From the NCBI RefSeq assembly GCF_026343295.1, contig NZ_JAPELY010000001.1:124001-188000 (forward strand): a DNA stretch of 64,000 bases, in the 5' to 3' direction. The notes under the pieces are model-generated. The model made no database searches. It was not told the origin of the DNA and worked only from the letters and a program-made list of their open reading frames with translations. The DNA comes from Streptomyces sp. NBC_00083. GTDB taxonomy: Bacteria > Actinomycetota > Actinomycetes > Streptomycetales > Streptomycetaceae. Shown one piece after another: positions 32,672 through 41,384 of this stretch. Both the position numbers and the translations under genes were made by a program. Each line of letters starts with the position of its first letter. The stretch's first letter is position 1.

Positions 32672-33085
32672 CACTCCTCTCACTTCCTGGGGCTCCGCCC
32701 CAGACCCCGTTCGCGCCTGAAGGGCGCTCGTCCTCAATCGCCGGACGGGCTGAGGTGGCCGATGCTGGGCATGCCGCCAAGGCCAACCCCGCCAGGGGCG
32801 CGGGGAACTGCGCGAGACGCGGGCACGGTCGGCAGACGTAAGCGGGGTTTCCTGGGGCTCCGCCCCAGACCCCGTTCGCGCCTGAAGGGCGCTCGTCCTC
32901 AATCGCCGGACGGGCTGAGGTGGCCCGGGATGGGCATGCCGCGAAGGCAAACCCACCTGGGGGCGCGGGGAACTGCGCGAGACGCGGGCACGGTCCGCAG
33001 GTGAAGGCGGGTCAAGACGCGCGGCAACGAGCACGCCGCAAGCACGAGCGGGTCAAGGGGCGCGGGGAACTGCGCAGAGAGGAGA
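32672..33085. repeat. Intergenic repeat mosaic, block 3 (inverse orientation, two copies)
   Basis: The modules of blocks 1 and 2 appear here in the opposite orientation and twice in tandem: CTGGGGCTCCGCCCCAG, then GACCCCGTTCGCGCCTGAAG, then GGCGCTCGTCCTCAATCGCC, then a GGCGCGGGGAACTGCGCGAGACGCGGGCACGG module. The first copy spans about 32685-32840 and the second about 32850-33005. A partial third unit (GGCGCGGGGAACTGCGCAGA) runs into the ribosome site at 33077-33084. No coding function is likely. Confidence 0.75.
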
Positions 33086-33090
33086 CCGGC

Positions 33091-34247
33091 GTGGAGTTCG
33101 GGTTCGGCGCCGACGACACCGCCTTCCGGCAGGAGGCACGGGCCTGGCTCACCCAGCACACCCAGCACACGCGGCACACGCGGCACACGCAGAGCCAACC
33201 ACCCGACTGGGAAGCCGAGTTGGGCAGGGCCGGATGGATCGGCCTGGGGTGGCCCGAGGCCGCGTACGGCAACCGCACAGCCACCCTCACCCAACAGGTC
33301 ATCTGGGCGGAGGAGTACGCCCGAGCAACCGCACCCCCCAGAACCGGCCACATAGGCGAAAACCTCCTCGCCCCCACCCTGATCACCCACGGCACCCCCG
33401 CCCAGAAGCACCGCTTCCTGCCCCCCATCGCCCGCGGCGAGGAGCTGTGGTGCCAGGGCTACAGCGAACCCGGCGCGGGCTCCGATCTCGCCGGCATCCG
33501 CACGGCCGCCCGCCGCGACGGCGGCACCTACCGCGTCACCGGCCAGAAGATCTGGACCTCCCTGGCCCACGAGGCCGACTGGTGCTTCGTGCTGGCCCGC
33601 ACCGAGGAGGGCTCGCGGCGCCACCGCGGCCTCTCCTTCCTGCTCGTGCCGATGGACCAGCCGGGCAGGATCGAGGTCCGGCCGATCCGGCAGATGACCG
33701 GGACCAGCGAGTTCAACGAGGTGTTCTTCGACGGCGCCGAGGCCCGCGCCGAGCACCTCGTGGGCGGCGAGGGCAACGGCTGGCGGGTCGCCATGAGTCT
33801 GCTCGCCCTGGAACGAGGGGTGTCCACACTGGCCCAACAGATCGGCTTCGCGGCGGAGTTGGAGCGGGTCGTGGCCCAGGCGCTCACGGGCCCCTTGGAC
33901 CCCGCCCTGCGCGCCCGCCTCACCGACCAGTGGGCCGAGCTGAAGGTCATGCGCTGGAACGCCCTGCGCACCCTCGGCGGCGCGGACGACCCGGGCGCGC
34001 CCAGCGTGGCCAAGCTGCTGTGGGGCGGCTGGCACCGCAGGCTCGGGGAGCTGGCGATGGCGGTGCGCGGCGCCGCGGCCACCGTGGCGCCCGGCGACTG
34101 GGACGCGTCGGCACCGTACGCACTCGACCCCTTCCAGCACCTGTTCCTGTTCACCAGGGCCGACACGATCTACGGCGGCTCGGACGAGATCCAGCGCACC
34201 ATCATCGCCGAGCGGGTGCTCGGCCTGCCCAGGGAGGTCCGTGTTCC

Positions 34248-34251
<4 letters not shown>
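33091..34251 (+). CDS. Acyl-CoA dehydrogenase
   Basis: This 386-residue acyl-CoA dehydrogenase has the FAD-site blocks WCQGYSEPGAGSDLAGIRTAA and VTGQKIWTSLAHEADWCFVLAR and the C-terminal GGSDEIQRTIIAERVLGLP. The residue at the medium-chain catalytic Glu position is Gly (IYGGSDE), as in heteromeric FadE-type chains. A lineage-specific repeat, TQHTQHTRHTRHTQ (residues about 22-35), comes from a CACACGCGG-type microsatellite. GTG 33091 follows GAGGAG. Its promoter is not evident because repeat block 3 reaches almost to the ribosome site. It shares a GTGA overlap with the next gene. Confidence 0.88.
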
Positions 34252-35297
<1,046 letters not shown>

Positions 35298-35370
35298 CCG
35301 CGGGCGGCCCGGCGGCGTACGGGACTGCCCGGCGTGCGCAGGGGCGGCACCCCCCGTCGGCCTGCGGAAT

Positions 35371-35404
35371 CCGGCCGGCCGCCCTGCGTCAGGCGGCCGG
35401 CCGG
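35371..35404. terminator. Hairpin between ADH and FG-GAP protein genes
   Basis: Arms CCGGCCGGCCGCC (35371-35383) and GGCGGCCGGCCGG (35392-35404) are perfect 13-base complements with an eight-base loop. It lies between convergent genes. Confidence 0.75.
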
Positions 35405-35410
35405 ACCGTG

Positions 35411-36448
35411 TCAGGCGGCGGGGACCACGCCGGTGACCGTCGGATACGCCGTGCCGGACGCCGGGTCGGGCGCGGTGCCGGTGCCCTTCCACACGACGAG
35501 CCGCTGCTGTGCGTCGACCGCCCACAGGTCGGGAACGCCGTCGCCGGTGAGGTCTCCGTCGGAGCCCACGCGCGGGTAGGCCGCCGGGTCGACGGTGCCG
35601 GAGAGCAGCCCCTGGGAGGGGTCGGCGAAGGCGCTGAATTCCGGGTTGTCCGGGGTGCCGCCGATGCCGAACGCGTGCAGGGAGCCGTCGTGCTTGGACC
35701 GCGCCCACAGGGTGGGGAAGTCCGTGCCCCGTGCGCGGCCGGGGGCGATCAGGTCGTAGTCGTCCCACCGCGTGCTGTCGGACAGGAGGATCGCGGGGTC
35801 GTCGACCTGGTTCGTGGCGCCGGCCAAAGCCAGCCAGAGCCGGCCGTTCTCCACGAACACGAGCGACGTCCTGGGCAGGGCGTAGTAGCCGGTGCCGGTG
35901 ACCTGTCCGCTGTCGCCGATCGGGGAGCCGAAGGCGACGACCTGGGTGACGGCGGACCAGTCGCTGCCGTACCCGGCGTCCGCGCACGGCAGCGAGGACC
36001 AGTCGGCCCGGACGCAGGCGGACGGCTTCTGCACGAGGCTCGGCCCCTGGCCGTCGAAGACGCCGCCGTCGTTCCTCAGAAGGAAGAGGCCGGAGCCGCC
36101 GGGTGCGTGGGCGATCAGCTCGTCGACGTTCGCGTAGCCGAGGCTTCCCCGGTGGGTGAACTGGACCTCGCCCCAGCCCTTGCCGCCGGGTGCGGAGGGG
36201 AACCGCGCGTTCGCCGGCGCGGCCGGGTCGGCGCCGGGCCCGGCGCGGCGGAGGTCGCCCGCGCTGTCCGGCAGCAGGACGTCGGGCGTGCCGTCCCCGT
36301 CGACGTCACCGAAGACGGGCGTGGGGGCGGCCGGTGCGGCGGCAGCCCCGGGGGCGGCGAGGAGGCCGGCGCCGAGCGCGAGGGCCACGGCGGACAGGAC
36401 GGCGGCGGGCCGCCGGAAAGCGTGGAGCGCGGGTCGAAAGTGCCTCAA
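35411..36448 (-). CDS. Secreted FG-GAP/VCBS-repeat protein
   Basis: This 345-residue exported protein starts at TTG 36448, supported by AGGGGGA upstream. Its signal peptide ends near PGAAAAPAAP (about 40). Repeats carry the DxDGDGxxDxL calcium-loop pattern: FGDVDGDGTPDVLLPD near 46-60, GSDGDLTGDGVPDLWAVD near 290-310, and weaker copies between. It most resembles the integrin-like beta-propeller proteins that Streptomyces secretes in number. It has no catalytic domain, so it is likely a binding or cell-surface protein. It is unrelated in function to the flanking acyl-CoA genes. Confidence 0.8.
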   Translation of the reverse strand: MRHFRPALHAFRRPAAVLSAVALALGAGLLAAPGAAAAPAAPTPVFGDVDGDGTPDVLLPDSAGDLRRAGPGADPAAPANARFPSAPGGKGWGEVQFTHRGSLGYANVDELIAHAPGGSGLFLLRNDGGVFDGQGPSLVQKPSACVRADWSSLPCADAGYGSDWSAVTQVVAFGSPIGDSGQVTGTGYYALPRTSLVFVENGRLWLALAGATNQVDDPAILLSDSTRWDDYDLIAPGRARGTDFPTLWARSKHDGSLHAFGIGGTPDNPEFSAFADPSQGLLSGTVDPAAYPRVGSDGDLTGDGVPDLWAVDAQQRLVVWKGTGTAPDPASGTAYPTVTGVVPAA

Positions 36449-36628
36449 CTGGTCTTCCCCCTGATGCTGTTCGGCCTCGCGAGGGGCGGGCCGACCGGAA
36501 CCTTGTGTCGGAGATCTTTCCAGATCCGACCGTCAGGCGTCGAACATTTGGGCTATTCGACGGGTCGGTTCGGCGGGCCCGCGCCCCCGCTGCGGGGCCC
36601 GCGCCCCGCTGCCCTGCCGGGGCCGGCG

Positions 36629-37645
36629 CTACCCCGTGTTCCCCGCGCGGAACGTGCGCCGGTAGGCGGTCGGGGGGACGCCGAGGGCGGTCTGGAGGTG
36701 TTGGCGCAGGGAGGTCGCCGTGCCGAAGCCTGCCGCGCGGGCTATCGCGTCCACCGACAGGTCGGTCGATTCCAGGAGCTGGCGGGCGTGTTCCACGCGC
36801 TGCTGGGTGAGCCACTGGCCGGGGCTCAGGCCCACCTCCTCGCGGAAGCGACGGGTGAAGGTGCGGACCGACATCGCCTCCTGCTCGGCCATGTCGCGCA
36901 GCTGGATCGGCTCGTGCAGCCGTCCGAGCGCCCATGCCCGCGCGGCGGTCGTCGTCGCCAACTGGGGCTCCGGAACCGGGCGTTCGATGAACTGCGACTG
37001 GCCCCCGGCCCGATGCGGGGGGACCACCGTGCGCCGGGCCACGTCGTTGGCGACGGCCGAGCCGTGGTCGCGCCGCACGATGTGCAGGCACAGGTCGATC
37101 CCGGCGGCCACGCCCGCCGAGGTCAGCACGTCGCCGTCGTCGATGAACAGCACCTCCGGGTCGACGTCCACCGCCGGGAAGACCCGCTGGAAGTGGTCGG
37201 CGCTGGCCCAGTGCGTGGCGGCGGGCCGCCCGTCGAGCAGCCCGGCCGCCGCGAGGACGTAACCCCCGGTGCAGATCGCCACCATGCGGGTGCCGGGGCG
37301 TACGAGGGCGAGCGCGGCCTCCAGTTCCGGGGTGAGGACGCCCTCGTCGAAGACGGGGCCGAGTTCGTACGAGGCGGGGACCACGACCGTGTCGGCGGTG
37401 GCCAGCGCCTCGGGGCCGTTCTCGACGAGGATCGAGAAGTCCGCGTCGGTGAGCACGGGGCCGGGGGGCCGCACCGAGCAGGTGACCACCTCGTACAGCG
37501 GACCGCGCTCCGGGTCCTTCGCGCGCCCGAAGATCCGTTGCGGTATGCCCAGTTCGAAGGGGAGCAGCCCGTCGAGCGCGAGCACGACGACGCGGTGCGG
37601 GCGGTCGCCCGGGGGCCCGCCGTCACCGCCACGGCCCGTATCCAT
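36629..37645 (-). CDS. GlxA-family AraC-type transcriptional regulator
   Basis: This 338-residue regulator has an N-terminal DJ-1/PfpI-like domain (VVVLALDGLLPFELGIPQRIFG, then VVPASYELGPVF, then MVAICTGGYVLAAAGLLDGRPAATHW, with the nucleophile-elbow Cys in AICTG) and a C-terminal AraC DNA-binding domain (about 235-335: MAEQEAMSVRTFTRRFREEVGLSPGQWL, then DAIARAAGFGTATSLRQHL). The amidase-like domain senses a ligand and is not expected to be catalytic. ATG 37645 follows GGGAGG. It is divergent from an MFS transporter that it probably controls; a TGGTATAGACCA palindrome lies between them. Confidence 0.9.
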   Translation of the reverse strand: MDTGRGGDGGPPGDRPHRVVVLALDGLLPFELGIPQRIFGRAKDPERGPLYEVVTCSVRPPGPVLTDADFSILVENGPEALATADTVVVPASYELGPVFDEGVLTPELEAALALVRPGTRMVAICTGGYVLAAAGLLDGRPAATHWASADHFQRVFPAVDVDPEVLFIDDGDVLTSAGVAAGIDLCLHIVRRDHGSAVANDVARRTVVPPHRAGGQSQFIERPVPEPQLATTTAARAWALGRLHEPIQLRDMAEQEAMSVRTFTRRFREEVGLSPGQWLTQQRVEHARQLLESTDLSVDAIARAAGFGTATSLRQHLQTALGVPPTAYRRTFRAGNTG

Positions 37646-37671
37646 CGCCACGCCCTCCCGATATGCGGTGG

Positions 37672-37683
37672 TGGTATAGACCA
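37672..37683. promoter_or_regulatory. GntR/DasR-like palindrome TGGTATAGACCA
   Basis: This palindrome differs from the DasR core TGGTCTAGACCA at one of twelve positions and fits the general HutC-subfamily pattern GT-N-TA-N-AC. It sits between the divergent AraC-type regulator and MFS genes, overlapping a TATAGA -10-like hexamer, 24 bases before the MFS start. Confidence 0.5.
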
Positions 37684-37706
37684 GCACCTGGTACACCTGC
37701 CGTCTT

Positions 37707-39002
37707 GTGACAGACAAGTCCGCATGCGCGCAGGACATTCCCGAAGCGACAGCCCCGGCGCGGCACGAGCCGCCCCCGCCCGGCCCGTCTCCGGCGCCGC
37801 CCGCCGGGCAGCCCCTGTGGAACCACCGGTTCAAGCTCTTCTTCACGGCCCGCACGGTCGCCCTCTTCGGCGACGGCATGGTCCCCGTCGCGCTCGCCGC
37901 GGGCCTGCTCGGCGCGGGCCGCCCCGCCTCCTCCGTCGGTTACGCGCTCGGCGCGTGGATGGGGCCGTTCGCCGCGCTCGTCCTGTTCGGCGGGGTGCTC
38001 GCCGACCGGTTCACGCCGCGCCGCATGATGGTGATCGCGGACGCCCTGCGGCTCGTCGGCGCGAGTGTGCTCGCCGTCTCCTTCATGGTGCTCGACGGCG
38101 GCCCGCCGCTGGGGGAGGTGTACGCCCTGAGTGCGCTCTCCGGCGTCGGCGCGGCCCTCTTCCAGCCCGGCGTCGCCTCCACGGTGCCGCGCATCGCCTC
38201 CGACGTGCAGCGCGCCAACGCCGTCCTCGGCGTCTCCGAGGCCCTCATGGCCATGGCGGGCCCCGCCTTCGCGGGCACGGTCGCCGGCCTGTGGGGCGCG
38301 GGCGCGGTCTTCGCCGTCAACGCTTCGACCTTCGCCGTCAGCGGGGTGTGCCTCTTCCTGCTCCGGCTCGGCGCGAGCGGTCCCGCCGGAGCGCCGCGCG
38401 GGGGTTTCTTCGCCGAACTCGCGGGCGGCTGGCGGGAGTTCACGGCGCGCGGCTGGCTGTGGGGTGTCATCACCGTCTGGACGGTGTACGGCCTGACCGT
38501 GCTCGGGCCCGCCACCCCGCTCACCGCGATCCTCGTCACCGAGGGCCACGGCGCGGGAACGTACGGCGCGCTCATGGCCGTCAACGGTGCGGGCAGCGTT
38601 CTCGGCGGCCTGCTGGCGCTGCGGCTGCGCCCCGCCCGGCCGCTCGCAGCCGGGGCGCTCGCCCTCCTCGGAGTCTCGGTCGCGCTCCTCTCGCTCGGGC
38701 TCGACCTGCCCGTGGCGGCCCTGGGCGTCGGCCAGTTCACGGTCGGCGCGGCCTTCGCGTTCTGGCTCGTGATGTGGTCCACGACCGTCCAGACGCATGT
38801 GCCGCCAGAGGCCCTTAACCGGCTGCACGCCTACGACGTCGCCGGATCCCTGCTGATGCTGGCGGCGGGCCGCGCGCTCGCGGGCCCGGTCGCCGAAACG
38901 GTGGGGGCGGAGAAGGTGCTGCTCGTGGGCGCCGGCCTCAACGTGGTGGCGGTCGCGGTCCTCCTCGCCGTGCCGGCGATCAGCGGGCTGCGGCGCGTCT
39001 GA
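37707..39002 (+). CDS. MFS transporter (drug efflux type)
   Basis: This 431-residue major facilitator protein has about twelve hydrophobic segments. The loop 2-3 motif is GVLADRFTPRRMMVIADALR. It is probably a proton-driven exporter of the MFS_3/enterobactin-exporter-like class. GTG 37707 has no clear ribosome site. The first 35 residues are Pro-rich and not conserved-looking, so a later start is possible, but NHRFKLFFTARTVALFGDGM must be included. It is likely controlled by the divergent GlxA/AraC regulator. The substrate is unknown. Confidence 0.85.
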   Translation: MTDKSACAQDIPEATAPARHEPPPPGPSPAPPAGQPLWNHRFKLFFTARTVALFGDGMVPVALAAGLLGAGRPASSVGYALGAWMGPFAALVLFGGVLADRFTPRRMMVIADALRLVGASVLAVSFMVLDGGPPLGEVYALSALSGVGAALFQPGVASTVPRIASDVQRANAVLGVSEALMAMAGPAFAGTVAGLWGAGAVFAVNASTFAVSGVCLFLLRLGASGPAGAPRGGFFAELAGGWREFTARGWLWGVITVWTVYGLTVLGPATPLTAILVTEGHGAGTYGALMAVNGAGSVLGGLLALRLRPARPLAAGALALLGVSVALLSLGLDLPVAALGVGQFTVGAAFAFWLVMWSTTVQTHVPPEALNRLHAYDVAGSLLMLAAGRALAGPVAETVGAEKVLLVGAGLNVVAVAVLLAVPAISGLRRV

Positions 39003-39044
39003 AACCGGGCCCCGCGGACCGCCGCCGTGCTCCGGTGGCGCCGG

Positions 39045-39479
39045 TCATGCGCGGGGGTGCAGGTCGACTTCGGCCCAGACGGTCTTTCGGGGGACGGGGC
39101 CGAGCTCCACGCCCCAGCGGTCGGCGAACGCCTCCACGAGGACCAGCCCGCGTCCCGAGACGGAGTCCGGGGCCGGTGACCGGCGCCGGGGCAGGTCGCC
39201 GCCGCGGGTGTCCGTCACTTCCATGCGGAGCACGTCGGTGGTGGCGTGGAGGGCGAGCCGGATGTCCCGGCCGGGAAGCCGCCCGTGGGTGGCCGCGTTG
39301 GCGGCGAGTTCCGCGACGAGGTGTGCGGCGGTGTCGATGGCGCCGGGAGGCAGGCCCCAGGTGCGCAGCCACTCCGTGGCGAGGAAGCGGGCCAGCCGGG
39401 CGCCGCGTGGCGTGGAGGACAGCAGCACACCGAAGTGCCGTTCCCCGGAGCCGACTTGGGTGGAGTTTTCCTGGTTCAC
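39045..39479 (-). CDS. HATPase-fold ATP-binding protein (anti-sigma kinase-like)
   Basis: This 144-residue GHKL protein has HLVAELAANAATHG (N box, about 54-67) and SGRGLVLVEAFADRWGVE (G box, about 107-124), followed by GPVPRKTVWAEVDL. It is part of a common Streptomyces locus type in which an RsbW-like ATPase sits beside an HTH/DUF5753 protein and DUF397 proteins (as at the whiJ and abaA-like loci). It is divergent from the HTH gene with 155 bases between. GTG 39479 is the start. It could phosphorylate or sequester a partner; no STAS gene is next to it. Confidence 0.82.
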   Translation of the reverse strand: MNQENSTQVGSGERHFGVLLSSTPRGARLARFLATEWLRTWGLPPGAIDTAAHLVAELAANAATHGRLPGRDIRLALHATTDVLRMEVTDTRGGDLPRRRSPAPDSVSGRGLVLVEAFADRWGVELGPVPRKTVWAEVDLHPRA

Positions 39480-39634
39480 GTCGCTGAGCGTGGCGGTGCG
39501 CGCCTACCGTGAACAGTGACTCGCCCGGTCCGTACGGTGACTGTCCGGAGTTTGTCCGGCGCTGTCGTGGCTGTCGGCACGGGCTCCACGGGTACGGGCC
39601 GGTGCGGCGTGGACGTACGAAGGAGGGGTTCGGG

Positions 39635-40513
39635 ATGCGGCAGGCGGACGGTGACACGGGCCGGCTCAAAAGCGAGGCGGACGAGCCGGGCTGGGAGGTG
39701 GACCCGGACGACGACTGGGGTATCGCGGTCATCGCCACGGTCGGACGGCAGCTGAGGCTGCGGCGCGAGGCGAAAGGGATGAGGGCCGCGGAGTTCGGGG
39801 TGGCCGTGGGGTACGGCGAGGACATGGTCTACAAGATCGAGGGAGGCAAGCGGATCCCCAAGCCCGAGTACCTGGACAGGGCGGACGAGGTTCTGGGGGC
39901 GGGTGGGTTGATCTCGGCGATGAAGGCGGACGTCGCGAAGGTTCGGTACCCGAAGAAGGTGCGGGAGCTGAAGAAGCTGGAGGCCAAGGCGATTGAGATC
40001 GGCGTCTACGAGTGCAACATCATCGCGGGGTTGTTGCAGACGCCGGAGCATGCTCGGACCGTGATCGGGGCAGCGCAGCCGCCGTACTCGCCGGACGATG
40101 TGGAGCGCATGGTGGCCGCCCGATTGTCCCGGCAGGCGGTCTTCGAGCGCGACCCGGCTCCCTCGATTCACTTTGTGCTGGAAGAGGCCCCGCTGCGGCG
40201 ACAGGTTGGGGGCACAATGGTCTGGGGGCAGCAGCTCGAACGGCTTTTGGAGGTGGGGCGGTTGCGCAACGTCACGCTTCAGGTCATGCCGACGAACACC
40301 GAGGCGCATCCAGGCTTGGACGGCAGGATCGAGTTGCTGAAGTTCCCCGACGGAACGGCGGTGGGGCGTGCCGACGGCGAATTCAACGGGCGACCGACCA
40401 CTGACCCGAAACAGCTTCGCATCATCGAGCTGCAATATGGCACCATCCGGGCGCAAGCCCTCCCGCCACGGGAGTCGCTGGCCTTCATTGAACGACTGCT
40501 GGGAGAGACATGA
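39635..40513 (+). CDS. XRE-family HTH regulator with DUF5753 domain
   Basis: This 292-residue WhiJ-like regulator has an N-terminal HTH (IATVGRQLRLRREAKGMRAAEFGVAVGYGEDMVYKIEGGKRIP, about 30-73) and a C-terminal DUF5753 domain (YECNIIAGLLQTPEHARTVI, then VAARLSRQAVF, then FVLEEAPLRRQVGG, then LQVMPTNTEAHPGLDG). ATG 39635 is behind a very strong AAGGAGG. Its stop overlaps the start of the first DUF397 gene as ATGA. In the known whiJ-type pairs the DUF397 partner relieves or modifies repression by the HTH protein. Here the HTH protein has three DUF397 candidates downstream. Confidence 0.9.
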   Translation: MRQADGDTGRLKSEADEPGWEVDPDDDWGIAVIATVGRQLRLRREAKGMRAAEFGVAVGYGEDMVYKIEGGKRIPKPEYLDRADEVLGAGGLISAMKADVAKVRYPKKVRELKKLEAKAIEIGVYECNIIAGLLQTPEHARTVIGAAQPPYSPDDVERMVAARLSRQAVFERDPAPSIHFVLEEAPLRRQVGGTMVWGQQLERLLEVGRLRNVTLQVMPTNTEAHPGLDGRIELLKFPDGTAVGRADGEFNGRPTTDPKQLRIIELQYGTIRAQALPPRESLAFIERLLGET

Positions 40514-40719
40514 TCCGTAGTACGCCCACCAGGAACCCCTCCGGTCTGGCGTGGTTCAAGAGCAGCTACAGCGGCGGCACCAACGGCGAGTCCTGCGTCG
40601 AGGTGGCTACAGCCCCCGGCACGGTCCGCGTCCGCGACTCCAAGGCCACCAATGGTCCCCAGCTTGCGCTCACTCCGGCTGCCTGGGCGGACTTCGTGTC
40701 GTACGCGTCGAAGGGCTGA
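40510..40719 (+). CDS. DUF397 protein, copy 1
   Basis: This 69-residue protein of the DUF397 family is the small partner of WhiJ-like HTH proteins. It has the family pattern LAWFKSSYSGGTNGESCVEVA, then GTVRVRDSK, then PQLALTPAAWADFVSYA. It is translationally coupled to the HTH gene by an ATGA overlap. It carries a normal stop (KG then TGA), unlike copy 2. It is the most likely cognate partner of the HTH protein. Confidence 0.9.
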   Translation: MIRSTPTRNPSGLAWFKSSYSGGTNGESCVEVATAPGTVRVRDSKATNGPQLALTPAAWADFVSYASKG

Positions 40720-40735
40720 CCCTTCCCCTGGTCGC

Positions 40736-41030
40736 ACCGCGAGAGTCAAGTGCCGCTATCAACCGGACGCTTGGAGAAGCATGATCCGCACCTCTGCCAC
40801 TCGGGACGCCTCCGCATGCGTGTGGTTCAAGTCCAGCTACAGCAGCAGCAGCGAGGGCGACTCCTGCGTCGAGGTCGCCCTCGCACCCGGCACCGTCCGC
40901 GTCCGCGACTCCAAGACCGTCGGTGGCCCACAGCTCGCGCTCACCCCAGCTGCCTGGGCGGACTTCGTGTCGTACGCGTCGTACCGCGAGAGTCAAGTGC
41001 CGCTATCGACCGGACGCTTGGAGAAACATG
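40736..41030 (+). repeat. 247-base tandem duplication unit of the DUF397 array
   Basis: The spacer starting ACCGCGAGAGTCAAGTGCCG and ending in the next ATG occurs at 40736 and again at 40983 with only a few changes, so copies 2 and 3 arose by tandem duplication with a period of 247 bases. The duplicated spacer includes the ribosome region (CTTGGAGAA) of each following copy. Confidence 0.8.
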
Positions 41031-41119
41031 ATCGGCATCCCCACCACTCGGGACGCCTCCGCGTTCGAGTGGTTCAAGAGCAGCTACAGCGACAGCAGCA
41101 ACAGCAACGAGTGCGTTGA
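40781..41119 (+). CDS. DUF397 protein, copy 2, with lost stop and extended tail
   Basis: Residues 1-68 are a normal DUF397 domain (CVWFKSSYSSSSEGDSCVEVA, then GTVRVRDSK, then PQLALTPAAWADFVSYAS). Where copy 1 ends in KG-stop, a deletion of about 24 bases has removed the stop. Translation runs on for about 44 residues through the spacer (YRESQVPLSTGRLEKHDRHP), then out of frame into copy 3, ending in a Gln/Arg-rich tail at 41119. The 112-residue product overlaps copy 3 by 92 bases. It could be a broken gene or an extended variant. GGAGA lies upstream of ATG 40781. Confidence 0.7.
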   Translation: MIRTSATRDASACVWFKSSYSSSSEGDSCVEVALAPGTVRVRDSKTVGGPQLALTPAAWADFVSYASYRESQVPLSTGRLEKHDRHPHHSGRLRVRVVQEQLQRQQQQQRVR

Positions 41120-41237
41120 GGTCGCGACCGCGTTGGGCGCTGTGCACGTCCGCGACTCCAAGAACGTGGGCGGTCCCCAGCTCGCGCTCGCCCCGGCCGC
41201 CTGGGCGGACTTCGTGGCGTACGCGTCGGGCAGCTGA
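41028..41237 (+). CDS. DUF397 protein, copy 3
   Basis: This is a 69-residue DUF397 protein (SAFEWFKSSYSDSSNSNECVEVA, then GAVHVRDSK, then LALAPAAWADFVAYAS). It is complete, with its own GGAGAA site in the duplicated spacer. Its start lies inside the read-through extension of copy 2, so translation of copy 2 may interfere with it or re-initiate into it. It has diverged more from copy 1 than copy 2 has in its Ser/Asn stretch. Confidence 0.85.
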   Translation: MIGIPTTRDASAFEWFKSSYSDSSNSNECVEVATALGAVHVRDSKNVGGPQLALAPAAWADFVAYASGS

Positions 41238-41384
41238 CCCACCCCGCTCGCGCCCCGCACCTGATCGCCCGGAACCGGGGCGCGGCAGCCGTCCGGGGCC
41301 GAGCGGGGGGCGTGGCCCGATCCCTGCGAAGGGTGACCTCCGGGCCACTCGTACGGAACCGCCCGTACCGCGACGCTGAATGAC

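Noticed and set aside
30746..33034. A 762-codon minus-strand frame opposite the SDR gene and repeat block 3
   Set aside because: The true cyclase gene starts at 31672 behind GGGAGG. The rest reads antisense to the SDR gene and repeats.
40781..41119. Calling DUF397 copy 2 a plain pseudogene
   Set aside because: Its domain is intact and it has a ribosome site. Only the stop is lost, so a functional extended protein is possible.
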